Shown: positions 36,284 through 45,817 of the stretch, piece after piece | Layout: each line of letters begins with the position of its first letter | Numbering within the stretch: position 1 is the stretch's first letter | From: Tunturibacter psychrotolerans | Lineage (GTDB): Bacteria > Acidobacteriota > Terriglobia > Terriglobales > Acidobacteriaceae | Length of the DNA stretch: 64,000 nucleotides | Assembly: GCF_040359615.1 (NCBI RefSeq) | Contig: NZ_CP132942.1 | Location: 3,410,001-3,474,000 of the forward strand | Direction of reading: 5' to 3' | Notes under the pieces: model-generated | Seen by the model: only the letters and a program-made list of their open reading frames with translations | The model's database searches: none | Told to the model about the DNA's origin: nothing | Translations under genes and position numbers: made by a program

Positions 36284-38956
36284 CTAAATAGTCGCGATAT
36301 TCAGTTGGTACCGCTTCCCTTTGCGTACTGAAAGGGTAACGGTTTCAGGTTCGATGCCGACGGAGAGCTTCGTGGCAACTCCGGAAGTGGCCGCATGGGC
36401 GACGCGTAAACCTTTCTGGACGCGAAATTGGTGGGTTCCTGTACGCAATGCAAGAACCTCGGCCGCAATGAGCCTGGCGCCTTTCCACTGCAAGGAAACC
36501 TCGAGTCCGCCGCGCGCGCGCAAACCACGTACTGAGCCGTCCTTCCACGCCGAAGGCAATGCGGGCAATAAGGCGATCTCTCCATCATGACTATGCATCA
36601 GCATCTCGGCAATCGCGGCCGTCGTGCCGAAGTTGCCGTCAATCTGGAAGATGCTATGCGGTTTTGGGGCCTGACCTACATCGGCGCGATTCACTCCACT
36701 ACTATTAGCAACGGCAGTCTTCATTGAGTCCCAGGATGGATGTGTATCGAAAAGATTCGGCCCTGTGCTGTGCTGAATCAACATTCTGAGAGACTCCCAC
36801 GCCATGTCGCCATCTCCCAAGCGTGCCCACAGCCCGATAACCCAGGCGCGACTCCACCCCGTGTAAGCACCGCCGTTTGCGAGCCGTCGCTCAACCGATT
36901 TGCGAGCTGCCGCTGCCAGTCTTGGGTTGCTGCGAGGCGTTATCTCGGCTCCTGGGTATACCGGATAGAGATGCGACATATGGCGCTGCCCCGGCTGGTT
37001 CTCCCCAAAGTCGATTGACCACTCTTGTAGCTGCCCCCACCGGCCGATCTTATACGGCGGCAGCCGTTTGACAGCCTCTGCAAGTTTCGCTGAAAAGTCC
37101 TGATCAAGCTTGAGAATTACTGCCGCTTGTTGAACGTTGCCGAAGAGTTCTCGAATCAGCGCAAGATCCATCGTGCACCCCGCGCTGACGTTCGCAGGTT
37201 TGCCGTTCGGCGCAAAAAAACTGTTCTCAGTAGAGAAGGATGGACAGGTGGTCAGCTTGTCATTTCCGTCTTCAATCATCCAGCTCATGCAAAACTCGGC
37301 TGAGCCTCGCATCACCGGATAAACGGTGCGCAGAAAGGCCTCCTCACCACAGAACAGGTAGTGCTCCCACAAGTGTGCGCAAAGCCATGGGCCGCTCATG
37401 GCAAAGTTGGCCCACGTCGGGTCGGCGAATTGCATGCCCATGCCGACGGGGCCAGATTGTCGCCAAAGGTCGATGTTGTGATGCGAAACCCAACCATCGG
37501 CCCCATAGTTGACCTGCGCAGTAGTGTGACCATTGTGGCTAAGGTCGGTGATCATTTCAGCGAGAGGCAGATGGCATTCGGAGAGATTACAGGTTTCCAC
37601 TGGCCAGTAGTTCATTTGCACGTTGATATTTGAGGTCCAATTGGCGCTCCACGGTGGCCGCAACTCATTGCTCCAAATTCCCTGTAAATTGGCGGGTTGG
37701 GTGCCAGGTCGTGAGCTGGCTATCAACATGTATCGTCCGAAATTGAAGTAAAGCGCGAGTAACGCCGGATCTGGTTGTCCGTCGAAGTCGACCACACGCT
37801 TATCGGTCGGCGTAGACACATCACCTGGCTCTTTACCGAGATCGATCGCGACGCGACGATAGAGCGCCTGATGATCCATTAGGTGCGCAGCGTAGAGCTT
37901 CTCGTACGATTCACCCTTTGCTCGGGCCACCGGTTTTTCGGCCGCAGCAATAATCTCCGCCAAAGGCATATCGGGCGCTACGTTGTAGCCTCTGTAGCCT
38001 GTAGAAATACCCACCAGAAGCAAGGCCGCGGTGGCACTTTCTATTCTGAGACTTCCATCTGCCGTACGCTCGATTCTGCCGTCGATCGTTCGTGTGCCGG
38101 TAGGTGAACCCAGCAGCTGTGCATTAAGCACCGCTGCGAAACGCATCCCCTTGCCCTCTTCTTTACTGTATTGAATGGGGTTGTCACTCTTCAGATAGAA
38201 CGGCACAGACTCGCTTGGTGCCTTCCCTGTGAGGTGCAGCGTCTGGCCGTCGATCGCCTCTATCTTTGATTGCAACTGGCTCACAAAGCTGACGGTGCAA
38301 TTCAGTCCGCCTTTTCGGCTGCAAGCCAGGTGCACCACAATAACCTGCGCGGGAGCGGAGACAAATACCTCTCGCGTGTAGATCTCTGCAACTCCATTTG
38401 CCGAAGGGAGTGAAGTTGGCAGCGCGTAACGTACAGTAGCTATGCCCCTATCAAGATCCAGCTCGCGACGGTAGCCGGTCACCGCCTCTTGATGATCGAG
38501 TTTTATAAGGAGGTCGCCCACCGGCTCGAAGGCCTGATTGTAAGGGCCCTGCATTTTGCGACACTCCTGGTCCGCGGCTTGATAGTCAGCCTCTTCCAAC
38601 ACGAGCTTGCGAACTACCGGCAGATGGGCTTTGGCCTCGGAATTATTCCAATCTCGGGGGTTGCCCGACCAAAGCGTGTCTTCATTGAGAGCGATTCGTT
38701 CTTGTCCCACATCTTGGGCGTCTGTTTCACTACCCCCGAAGACCATCGCACCCAACCGCCCGTTCCCGAGCGGCAGCGCATCAGCCCACTGGGCCGCGGG
38801 TTGCTGAAACCAAAGCAGAGATTCTGTTCCTTCTGCCAGTCCTTCATTGAAGGCGGCTTTCGCAAATGCGGAGCCATGGCTTGCGGGCAGCTTGGAAGAG
38901 GCGAAGGTGAGTCCGAGAAGTCCCAAGAAGCGGCGGCGTGTCGTTGCGGAGGTCAT
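36284..38956 (-). CDS. Secreted alpha-1,2-L-fucosidase-like enzyme (GH95)
   Basis: An 890-residue protein with a twin-arginine export signal ([17 protein letters not shown]). The GH95 segments are visible: [20 protein letters not shown] near the start, [12 protein letters not shown] (equivalent to the substrate-binding asparagines), [17 protein letters not shown], and [19 protein letters not shown] (including the catalytic aspartate region). GH95 enzymes cleave alpha-1,2-linked fucose, or alpha-galactose in some cases, as on xyloglucan side chains. It is preceded by the operator AGTAAACGCTTACT at 39039. Length fits the family (about 800-900). FucU lies 177 bases downstream. Confidence 0.92.
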   Translation of the reverse strand: MTSATTRRRFLGLLGLTFASSKLPASHGSAFAKAAFNEGLAEGTESLLWFQQPAAQWADALPLGNGRLGAMVFGGSETDAQDVGQERIALNEDTLWSGNPRDWNNSEAKAHLPVVRKLVLEEADYQAADQECRKMQGPYNQAFEPVGDLLIKLDHQEAVTGYRRELDLDRGIATVRYALPTSLPSANGVAEIYTREVFVSAPAQVIVVHLACSRKGGLNCTVSFVSQLQSKIEAIDGQTLHLTGKAPSESVPFYLKSDNPIQYSKEEGKGMRFAAVLNAQLLGSPTGTRTIDGRIERTADGSLRIESATAALLLVGISTGYRGYNVAPDMPLAEIIAAAEKPVARAKGESYEKLYAAHLMDHQALYRRVAIDLGKEPGDVSTPTDKRVVDFDGQPDPALLALYFNFGRYMLIASSRPGTQPANLQGIWSNELRPPWSANWTSNINVQMNYWPVETCNLSECHLPLAEMITDLSHNGHTTAQVNYGADGWVSHHNIDLWRQSGPVGMGMQFADPTWANFAMSGPWLCAHLWEHYLFCGEEAFLRTVYPVMRGSAEFCMSWMIEDGNDKLTTCPSFSTENSFFAPNGKPANVSAGCTMDLALIRELFGNVQQAAVILKLDQDFSAKLAEAVKRLPPYKIGRWGQLQEWSIDFGENQPGQRHMSHLYPVYPGAEITPRSNPRLAAAARKSVERRLANGGAYTGWSRAWVIGLWARLGDGDMAWESLRMLIQHSTGPNLFDTHPSWDSMKTAVANSSGVNRADVGQAPKPHSIFQIDGNFGTTAAIAEMLMHSHDGEIALLPALPSAWKDGSVRGLRARGGLEVSLQWKGARLIAAEVLALRTGTHQFRVQKGLRVAHAATSGVATKLSVGIEPETVTLSVRKGKRYQLNIATI

Positions 38957-39038
38957 ATGGCTTCCTCTTGCTTGTTTTGAAACCAGAAATTTCTGTTTGA
39001 CAACTGATGAGCTATACAGGTATTCATGCTTTCGTCAA

Positions 39039-39052
39039 AGTAAACGCTTACT
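39039..39052 (-). promoter_or_regulatory. LacI-type operator before the GH95 gene
   Basis: The 14-base near-palindrome AGTAAACGCTTACT, 83 bases upstream of the GH95 start. It matches AGTAAACGATTACT before the TonB-receptor gene in 13 of 14 positions. It also lies upstream of the divergent GH27 gene (start 39278), so it could serve both. Confidence 0.6.
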
Positions 39053-39277
39053 GAGCGATGGGCAAGAGCTAAATAGAATTTTATTTTTGAGTATCGCTTC
39101 AAACGGGCGTGGTCGATGAGGTCGCAATTAGTCGTGCCAATCGTACAACTGTCAATATCGATCGTTCTCGCAGAATTCCTGCTATCACACTTACGCAGGT
39201 CCTGCCCATATTCTCGGACGCTCTTACCAGTTCGTCTGACAATTGTTTTTCAACGATGCTTTGCAAAGGCCATTGGA

Positions 39278-40660
39278 ATGAAATTTCGTTACATCTTGTG
39301 CCATCTCACCACTCTCGCCATTTTGGCCTCATCAATTTTCTCCCGATCGCAGACGCAGAGCGCAAACCGCTCACTCCTCGCTCCTACTCCGCCTATGGGT
39401 TGGAACAGCTGGGATTCGTTTGGCCCCTCCGTACGCGAAGATGAGGTCAAGGCGAACACGAATGTTTTAGCGGCGAAACTGGCAAAGTTTGGATGGCAGT
39501 ACATCGTCGTCGACATCGAGTGGTATCAACCCGATGCCCATGCCCATGGCTACATACCTCGGGGCAGAGTCACAATGGATCAATTCGGCCGCTTCATTCC
39601 GTCGTACAATCGCTTTCCCTCTGCCGTGAATGATGGGGGCTTTAAGCCGCTCGCCGATTACGTTCATAGCAAGGGTTTGAAGTTCGGAATCCACATCATG
39701 CGCGGAATTCCTCGCGAGGCTGTAGATAAAAATTTACCGATCCAGGGCTCGAAATATCACGCCGCCGACATCGCCGATAAGGTGAATGTTTGCAAGTGGC
39801 CGCAGATGGAGGATACCTATGGCATCGACATGAGCAAGCCGGGCTCACAGGACTATTATGACTCGATCGCCCGGCTGTACGCTTCGTGGGGTGTGGACTT
39901 CGTCAAAGCCGATGATATGAGCCGGCCGTTTCGGGGACCTGAAATTCGTGCGCTAAGTGTCGCGCTGAAAAAAACTGGTCGTCCAATCATACTCAGTCTT
40001 TCGCCAGGCCCTTCGCCTATCTATAAGTATCGTGAACTTAAGACAGACGCACAGATGTGGCGTATCTCCAATGACTTCTGGGATAGATGGGCTGATGTAA
40101 AAGAGCAGTTTGATCGTGCGCATCTGTGGGAGAACGACTCTTCTCCTGGTGGCTGGCCGGATGCTGACATGCTGCCGCTCGGACACATCTCTATTCGTGG
40201 CGAGCGTGGCAATGATCGTAGTAGCCTCTTGAGTCATGATGAACAGATCACCCTGATGACCCTGTGGTCGATCTTCCGCTCGCCGCTCATGTTTGGTGGC
40301 GACCTTCCAACTAGTGATGACTTTACCTTTGGTCTTCTCACCAACGCCGATGTAATCGCGGTCAATCAAACCAGCACGCACGGCCATGAGGTGTACCGCA
40401 AGGATGGGGTTATCTCCTGGACCGCTGAAGGAAGCATGTCGGGCAGTGAGTCTCCGGCACGGTACGTCGCAGTCTTCAATATTGCGGATACCACTAAATC
40501 AGTCCAGCTGTCGTGGCAGAGCCTTGGTTTAGTCGCCCAAGCTTCCAGCGTGCGAAATCTATGGAAGCAACGCGATGCGGCGGGTGATGAGGCCGACCGA
40601 AGTGGCATACATCTCTCGTTAGCCCCGCATGCCAGCATGTTCTACAAAGTCACGCAGTAA
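39278..40660 (+). CDS. Secreted GH27 alpha-galactosidase-like enzyme
   Basis: A 460-residue exported protein with a signal peptide (CHLTTLAILASSIFSRSQTQ) and the GH27/GH36-clan opening PTPPMGWNSWDSFGPSV. The probable nucleophile is D212 in FVKADD and the acid/base lies in PDADMLPLG (D295 or D297). Family members remove alpha-galactose or beta-L-arabinopyranose from plant polysaccharides. The open frame reaches back to 39116, but the ATG at 39278 gives a proper leader peptide. It diverges from the GH95 fucosidase across a shared operator region, in line with a xyloglucan or fucogalactan role. Confidence 0.88.
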   Translation: MKFRYILCHLTTLAILASSIFSRSQTQSANRSLLAPTPPMGWNSWDSFGPSVREDEVKANTNVLAAKLAKFGWQYIVVDIEWYQPDAHAHGYIPRGRVTMDQFGRFIPSYNRFPSAVNDGGFKPLADYVHSKGLKFGIHIMRGIPREAVDKNLPIQGSKYHAADIADKVNVCKWPQMEDTYGIDMSKPGSQDYYDSIARLYASWGVDFVKADDMSRPFRGPEIRALSVALKKTGRPIILSLSPGPSPIYKYRELKTDAQMWRISNDFWDRWADVKEQFDRAHLWENDSSPGGWPDADMLPLGHISIRGERGNDRSSLLSHDEQITLMTLWSIFRSPLMFGGDLPTSDDFTFGLLTNADVIAVNQTSTHGHEVYRKDGVISWTAEGSMSGSESPARYVAVFNIADTTKSVQLSWQSLGLVAQASSVRNLWKQRDAAGDEADRSGIHLSLAPHASMFYKVTQ

Positions 40661-40917
40661 CAAGTATCGTCAGCGCTGTGAACCCGTGGGTACAGTTTTA
40701 CCCCACTGCCGTCTGTTCCACGGAGACGACCGATTCGGTCAATGATTGTTTAGATTTCGTTCGAAAGGGTTTGAAGGCCGGCCTCCTGTCGTATCCGTTT
40801 TAATTTGTTCTCGCTGGCTGGACGCCTGAGGCAGGGCTGGCTGCCATCTTCCATCGCGATGAGTGCATGACGTGCTTGACTTAAACCGGGGCTGTAAGTG
40901 AGCACGATTTTGAGGGT

Positions 40918-42006
40918 CTATTCAGCGGCATCTTTCTGCCCCAGCGTGCATTGAGCTCTGGCTAGATTCTGGCCTAGCTCCGGGATGTCGGCGTTCTGAC
41001 GAAAGGTCTGTTTCCATAGAGTCGCCGCAGCTTCGAGGTCACCTGAATTTGCTAGGAGCGTTCCTAGATTCGTGCCAGCCGCCAGGTTGTCCGGGTTCTT
41101 CTTCAAGACCGCCACATAATAGTTTCTTGCGTGGGCGTCGTCCCTGTTCAACTCAGCTGTAATTCCAAGCGCTCTTAGCACTGCGAGATCATTGGGGTCG
41201 GATCGCTCGGCGGCGAGGAGCATCTGCCATGCCCTCGGCCGTTCGGCGGTGAGCCCTTTAACAACCACCAGATTGTAGTAAGCCAAAGCGAAATCGCGTG
41301 GGCTGCTATTCTCGGTCAAGATTGGGACCAGCTCTCGTGTTTTAGTGGGAACTGCTGCAAGGTCTGGTTGGTTGGGATGCTGGCGGATTCGGTGATCGGT
41401 CCAGGCGATATGAGGAATGTTCTGTGCCCCGGTCCGCGGCATGTGGCAGTTGGTGCAATCTGGATTGGATGGGTAGTGTTGGGCCGCATATTTGACCTGC
41501 GAGTGACAGACGAGGCATTTCGTTCGGAAGAAATCAACTCGCGAGATGTGAGGATCATGACAACTCATACACGACATCCTTGGGCCGCTAGCGATCCTAC
41601 AGCGACTGGAGTTGAACTGCTCGATCTCGCTGACAGCGCGGCGAGTGGTGTTCTCACCGATATAGATGAAGTACGATATGAAATCGTTGAGGTCATCTCC
41701 TGGCTTGAAGTCGAGTACGGAACGATCTCGGTGTTCGACGCTGGTGTCGCCTTCGAGATGACAGACGTTGCAGATGCCGTCTCTCCGAACCTGAGAGAGT
41801 TTCATAGGATTGACGACCGGTGCTTGTCCGCGCGATGCAAGATGTTGCCGGCTGTCACCGTGACAGCTCTCACAAGTAATGCCGGCGTGTTCAAAGGGTA
41901 GCCCGGTGTAGAGATTATCAGTGTAAGCGCGGAAGGCGCGGAGCCTAGTTTCGATTATCCATAAGAACAATTGATTTTCTATCGTCGTGATTAGATTGAG
42001 CTCCAT
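40918..42006 (-). pseudogene. Truncated multiheme cytochrome c with TPR tail
   Basis: The reading frame of about 362 residues carries five CxxCH haem motifs (CESCH, CNVCH, CMSCH, CLVCH, CTNCH) between about 45 and 190, then TPR-like repeats (AYYNLVVVKGL, DPNDLAVLRALGITAEL) to the end. Family members normally have a signal peptide and further haem sites before the DNLYTGLPFEHAGITCESCH segment. Here the first 30 residues (MELNLITTIENQLF...) contain no export signal, so the front third of the gene is missing. Haem attachment needs the periplasm, so the product should be non-functional unless it starts elsewhere. No mobile element is seen at the break. Confidence 0.7.
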
Positions 42007-42087
42007 AGGTTCCGTTATCTGTGAGTGCTTGTGTCAGGCAGTGCTGCAGTAAATGATCGAGTTGAGAACCGTAGTGGGAGAAAATGA

Positions 42088-42489
42088 ATGGGCTGCAGCA
42101 GAGGCAACGAAACTGACCTAGAACGCAAGAACGCGCAAGAGGGACGCCGCCGTTCGCTCAAAGAATATTGGCTGGAGCACGCACGCGTTGAAGAGTTGCG
42201 GCTGAGAATCATGAACGACGAAGAAGAAGCTCAACGTAGGGCCTCCTTCTTTGTGAGTCACGGATTTTGGCCACCTCTGCCGGCGCTGTCTCCGTGGCCA
42301 GACTTTCCTCGAGAGTGCCGGGGGATGGTGTGTGGCGGCAGAGGGCGGCAGTCTGGACATCCTTGCCAAAGCCAGGAAATATATCCGAACGGGCGTTGCA
42401 AGTGGCACGGTGGGGCGAGCACCGGTCCGAAGACGGCCGAAGGTAGGGCCCGAAGCCTAAGCAATCTGACACGCGGCCTGAAGTTATAG
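42088..42489 (+). CDS. Small protein with HGG-GPKT motif, mobile-element type
   Basis: A 133-residue protein with a charged helical N-terminus (SLKEYWLEHARVEELRLRIM) and a C-terminal motif GRCKWHGGASTGPKTAEGRA. The HGG-x-S-x-GP-x-T-x-EG motif with nearby cysteines is a recurring short motif in proteins carried by phages, integrating elements and their remnants; the function is unknown. The ATG at 42088 has GTGGGAG about 7 bases upstream. Its surroundings are gene fragments on both sides, in line with a mobile-element scar. Confidence 0.6.
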   Translation: MGCSRGNETDLERKNAQEGRRRSLKEYWLEHARVEELRLRIMNDEEEAQRRASFFVSHGFWPPLPALSPWPDFPRECRGMVCGGRGRQSGHPCQSQEIYPNGRCKWHGGASTGPKTAEGRARSLSNLTRGLKL

Positions 42490-42989
42490 GGGACTGAGAA
42501 AAGCTTAGATACGAAGTGCTTATCGGTGTCAGATGCGCTATTAGGTACAAGCTCTGTACCGCCGTGACAGGGCGAATTGCGGTGATTTGGGTTGGCTTGT
42601 ATGAACGATAAGACGAAAGTGATTTATGGTCAGATGGCGGTTCTCGACAAGTGATTAATCGCCGGGTCGCTCAATGATTGCGAAGGCCTGTTATCAATGG
42701 TTCAGATTCAGGTTCTGAGAATTACTGGCCTGAGGGCTGGTGCCTACTCCGTCTCCATCAAGCACGAACTGGACCATGCAGCATACGACTACCTGTTGCG
42801 GATCAACTGAAGGGCCTCGCAGCTTCTTGCGTAAGCGCTTTACTGTCTCGCCTGCGCAAACACCTAATCAGCGCATTTTCCCAGAATGCCGAAGGCGTGC
42901 GAGGCCGCGGGGTCAGTTCGATCAGGACCATGTCCGGTCCGAGCTCGGGAGAGTAAGGTGCGGTTTGCCGACAAACCGCGAAGTGCATC
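42490..42989. other. Gene-free stretch with one perfect inverted repeat
   Basis: I find no convincing gene in these 500 bases. Bits with protein-like composition exist (around 42720-42810), but they stop early and have no start. Near the end, 42960-42979 forms a perfect 8-base-pair inverted repeat (GCGGTTTG, loop CCGA, CAAACCGC) just beyond the stop of the DUF4386 gene. It could act as a weak terminator, though no T-run follows on either strand. Confidence 0.4.
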
Positions 42990-43703
42990 CTAACTAAGCG
43001 CCGACGATAAGGCTGTGGCGTCCAGCGTTGGCGCCCTGGCGCCTTTGATGACAAGCCACAGCATAAACGCTACCTCCCCGAAGGAGGCGGGCTGAGCGTA
43101 GGTAAACACCTTGTCGTAGTATTGCGGCAACAGTAGGCCCGTAAGGCTCAAGAACACCCACGCCAAGCCATCGATGGCGAGCCAGACGCCCAGGAAGCGC
43201 GGCAGCAATCGCGACCCGTACACGAGCAGCGCGAGCGGTAAAAGCCACAGACCAAAAAATATCTCGTCAACAAAAAGTCCTTGAAAATGAAGATTGAGGA
43301 ACAGCATAGCCAGAGCATCCCGCTGAGGCTTTTCAAATAGGGATAGGAAGTCAGCCCCGCGCACGAGAACGAGGGCAGCGATTGAGTTCAGCTCATTCAG
43401 AAACGCTATCGGGATCGAGACAACAACCAATATCACCATGAGCGAGGCGTACCGCCGGTTGACCCCCTTGAGCAGGTCGTATAGCACCAGAGCCACGAAG
43501 ATAAAACCGGCCTGGCTGATGAGTTGGGCCACGATGCCGAGGCGAAAAAGCGTCTCGGAGGCCGCAATGTTGTTGGCCGTCGCCGCTGCGTTTCCGTGCA
43601 CGATTAGCTTGCTGGGAACATAGACCATGGCGAAGACGCCCGGTATTGAGAAGAGTACATACAGCAGACCTGCGAGTCTGCCTGGGTTCTTCATGGAACT
43701 CAT
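42990..43703 (-). CDS. DUF4386 family membrane protein
   Basis: A 237-residue integral membrane protein with about six hydrophobic segments, opening KNPGRLAGLLYVLFSIPGVF and containing LRLG-type VAQLISQAGFIFVALVLYDL and RFLGVWLAIDGLAWVFLSLT. The pattern fits DUF4386, a family without established function. The ATG at 43703 follows GGAAGGGA; a longer in-frame reading to 43811 seems unlikely. Neighbours do not reveal a role. Confidence 0.8.
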   Translation of the reverse strand: MSSMKNPGRLAGLLYVLFSIPGVFAMVYVPSKLIVHGNAAATANNIAASETLFRLGIVAQLISQAGFIFVALVLYDLLKGVNRRYASLMVILVVVSIPIAFLNELNSIAALVLVRGADFLSLFEKPQRDALAMLFLNLHFQGLFVDEIFFGLWLLPLALLVYGSRLLPRFLGVWLAIDGLAWVFLSLTGLLLPQYYDKVFTYAQPASFGEVAFMLWLVIKGARAPTLDATALSSALS

Positions 43704-44089
43704 CTTCCCTTCCTTGTTGTAAGGAGCCTGGTCTATCGGAGAGACGCCGAAGGCTGCTGAAATGTTACGCCAGACAACAAAACCAGGAGATTTTGCACAG
43801 AACCTCTGCACCCAGGGCTAATCCGGATTCCGGTTGTATGACGGGCAACCCGCACGCACCTTACCCCGTCGTTGGCCGTTCGGGCGCGTAACGGAAGGGT
43901 TGCCGACCATCCGGGAGTCAAGTGACGAGAAGCGCGTTTCCGAGAACTGAACCGAAGATCGGATCCTAACCCAGGTTTCATCAGCCCCTGTTATCGTCAA
44001 CTCACCCGGCGTTCACCATAGAGACGGTAAAGAGTCATGGATCCGGCTGTTAACTAACAAGAGCAGACAACCCGACAGGAGAACGACTC
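43704..44089. other. Gene-free stretch before the chloroperoxidase-like gene
   Basis: These 386 bases contain no supported gene on either strand. The only clear signal is a strong ribosome-binding sequence (CAGGAGAACGA) just before the ATG at 44090. Promoter elements were not evident to me. Confidence 0.4.
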
Positions 44090-44914
44090 ATGAGCAGCAT
44101 CACAGTGAAGGACGGTACAGAGATCTACTACAAGGATTGGGGAACAGGTCAGCCGATCGTGTTCCACCACGGCTGGCCGCTGAGCGCAGACGATTGGGAC
44201 AATCAGATGCTGTTCTTCCTGCTGCGCGGATACCGAGTGATCGCGCATGACCGCCGCGGTCATGGACGGTCGACCCAGACCGATCTCGGCAACGACATGG
44301 ACACCTATGCAGCCGATAGCGCCGCCCTGGTGGAGCATCTCGACCTCAAAAACGCCATCCACATCGGCCATTCGACCGGCGGCGGCGAAGTAGCCCGCTA
44401 TGTCGCCCAGTACGGAGGCAACGGCCGCGTCGCCAAGGCAGTGCTCATCAGCGCCATCACTCCGGTGATGATCAAGTCGGCGTCGAATCCGGGTGGTCTG
44501 CCAATCGAATTCTTCGACGGCTTTCGCGCCGGCATGGCCAACCGCGCGCAGTTCTACCGCGATGTCCCCGAAGGCCCCTTCTACGGCTTCAACCGTCCCG
44601 GCGCGAAGGTTTCGCAAGGAGTGATCGATAACTGGTGGCGCCAGGGAATGATGGGTGGGACAAAGGCTCAATATGACTGCATCAAGGCCCTGTCGGAAAC
44701 CGACCTCACCGAAGACCTCAAGAAGATCACCGTTCCGGTGCTGGTGATGCATAGCGAGGACGACCAGATCGTGCCGTTCGCCGACGCAGGTCCGCTGGCT
44801 GCCAAGCTCTTGAAGAACGGCATACTGAAGGTCTACCAGGGCCTGCCGCACGGGATGCCGACCACGCACGCCGACCAGATCAATGCCGATCTTCTCGAAT
44901 TCATAAAGTCGTAA
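44090..44914 (+). CDS. Alpha/beta hydrolase, non-haem chloroperoxidase/arylesterase type
   Basis: A 274-residue cytoplasmic hydrolase. It opens with [22 protein letters not shown], the usual start of non-haem chloroperoxidases, and has the nucleophile S95 in GHSTGGGE. The acid is probably the aspartate in [11 protein letters not shown] and the histidine lies in [12 protein letters not shown]. These enzymes hydrolyse esters and can form peracids; the natural substrate is generally unknown. The ATG at 44090 follows AGGAGAACGACTC. A second, truncated hydrolase of a related fold follows at 45166. Confidence 0.87.
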   Translation: MSSITVKDGTEIYYKDWGTGQPIVFHHGWPLSADDWDNQMLFFLLRGYRVIAHDRRGHGRSTQTDLGNDMDTYAADSAALVEHLDLKNAIHIGHSTGGGEVARYVAQYGGNGRVAKAVLISAITPVMIKSASNPGGLPIEFFDGFRAGMANRAQFYRDVPEGPFYGFNRPGAKVSQGVIDNWWRQGMMGGTKAQYDCIKALSETDLTEDLKKITVPVLVMHSEDDQIVPFADAGPLAAKLLKNGILKVYQGLPHGMPTTHADQINADLLEFIKS

Positions 44915-45165
44915 ACGCAAATTGCTCGGCGAGTTAGAGGTATCTCTTCCTTTGGTTCGCCGAGTACCGAGCCGACATTAGACCTTGTCGGCATGACAGG
45001 CAAGACCAACGGCCAGATATTGGTCAGTTGCGCCCTGCCATCCTGCAAGGACTAGCGAAGGTCTCGGGCTGGTCGATGAACATCGCACAGAAAGCTATTT
45101 AAGCCCTAGCAAGACGTCAGGGTATCTTGTTAGGTCAAGCGAATCGGAAGCACTGGGAGATTGCT

Positions 45166-45573
45166 ATGTCTTCGGTCGTAAAGAACATCGTTCTTGTTCA
45201 CGGCGCGTTCGCGGATGGCTCTAGTTGGTCGAAGGTCATTCCGTTGTTGCAAGAATTGGGCTACAAAGCAGTCGCAGTACAGAATCCAATGACTTCGATG
45301 GCTGACGAAGTGGCTTTCACAAAAAGAATTATCGCACTACAGGATGGTCCTGTGATTCTCGTAGGCCACTCCTGGGGCGGTGCTGTGATTACCCAGGCGG
45401 GCGACGACTTCAAGGTGGCAGCTCTTGTGTATGTAACGGCCTATGCGCCTGAAGTGGGGCAATCTGCAAACGATGCAAGTAGCCCGTTTGGATGCTATTG
45501 GGAAATTCCGTGGTACTGTTTTCTGCCCGTGGTACTGTTTTTATGTAGAAAAGGCGCAAAAACAGGGTATTAG
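45166..45573 (+). pseudogene. Truncated alpha/beta hydrolase fragment
   Basis: The first 105 residues are a good match in style to small alpha/beta hydrolases: VVKNIVLVHGAFADGSSWSK, then the nucleophile motif GHSWGGAVITQAG, and VTAYAPEVGQSANDASSPFG. At that point the family sequence stops and the frame runs into an unrelated tail (YWEIPWYCFLPVVLFLCRKG) and a stop at 45571-45573. The lid and the catalytic histidine region are missing, so the gene is broken. The tail holds two copies of a 15-base repeat. The tRNA-Ser 3' end is only 85 bases further right. Confidence 0.72.
45508..45541 (+). repeat. Two 15-base direct repeats at the break of the hydrolase fragment
   Basis: CCGTGGTACTGTTTT occurs at 45508-45522 and again at 45527-45541, with four bases between (19-base period). 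The repeat lies exactly where the hydrolase homology ends. It could be the scar of an excised or integrated element or of a slippage event. Confidence 0.65.
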
Positions 45574-45657
45574 CGAGAAAAGCGAGACAGCGATTGTCTC
45601 GGCTAAAGCGCTAATTTTGTTGTACTTTATTGACCTGTAGGGGTTTAGGTAAATCAG

Positions 45658-45745
45658 TGGCGGAGAGACAGGGATTCGAACCCTGGATACCTTGCGGTAT
45701 ACACGCTTTCCAAGCGTGCGCCTTCAGCCACTCGGCCATCTCTCC
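45658..45745 (-). tRNA. tRNA-Ser (anticodon GGA)
   Basis: On the minus strand the 88 bases form a class II tRNA. The acceptor is GGAGAGA/TCTCTCC, the anticodon stem CACGC/GCGTG holds loop TTGGAAA, a long variable arm TATACCGCAAGGTAT follows, the T arm is CAGGG-TTCGAAT-CCCTG, and the gene encodes the CCA end. The anticodon GGA is at 45709-45711 on the plus strand and reads TCC and TCT. Its 3' end points toward the fragment-rich region to the left. Confidence 0.95.
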
Positions 45746-45817
45746 GCAGCATTTGTGAGCCTTTTTGAATCTAACACAATTCGAGGCTTGTATTTTGCCT
45801 CACACCTGTCTTGATCC

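Noticed and set aside
40686..40706. Hairpin after the GH27 gene (GTGGG/CCCAC)
   Set aside because: Short stem, no T-run; not convincing as terminator.
44054..44920. 288-codon open frame opposite the chloroperoxidase-like gene
   Set aside because: The plus-strand gene has clear catalytic motifs and a strong ribosome-binding site; the opposite frame looks like a codon-bias shadow.
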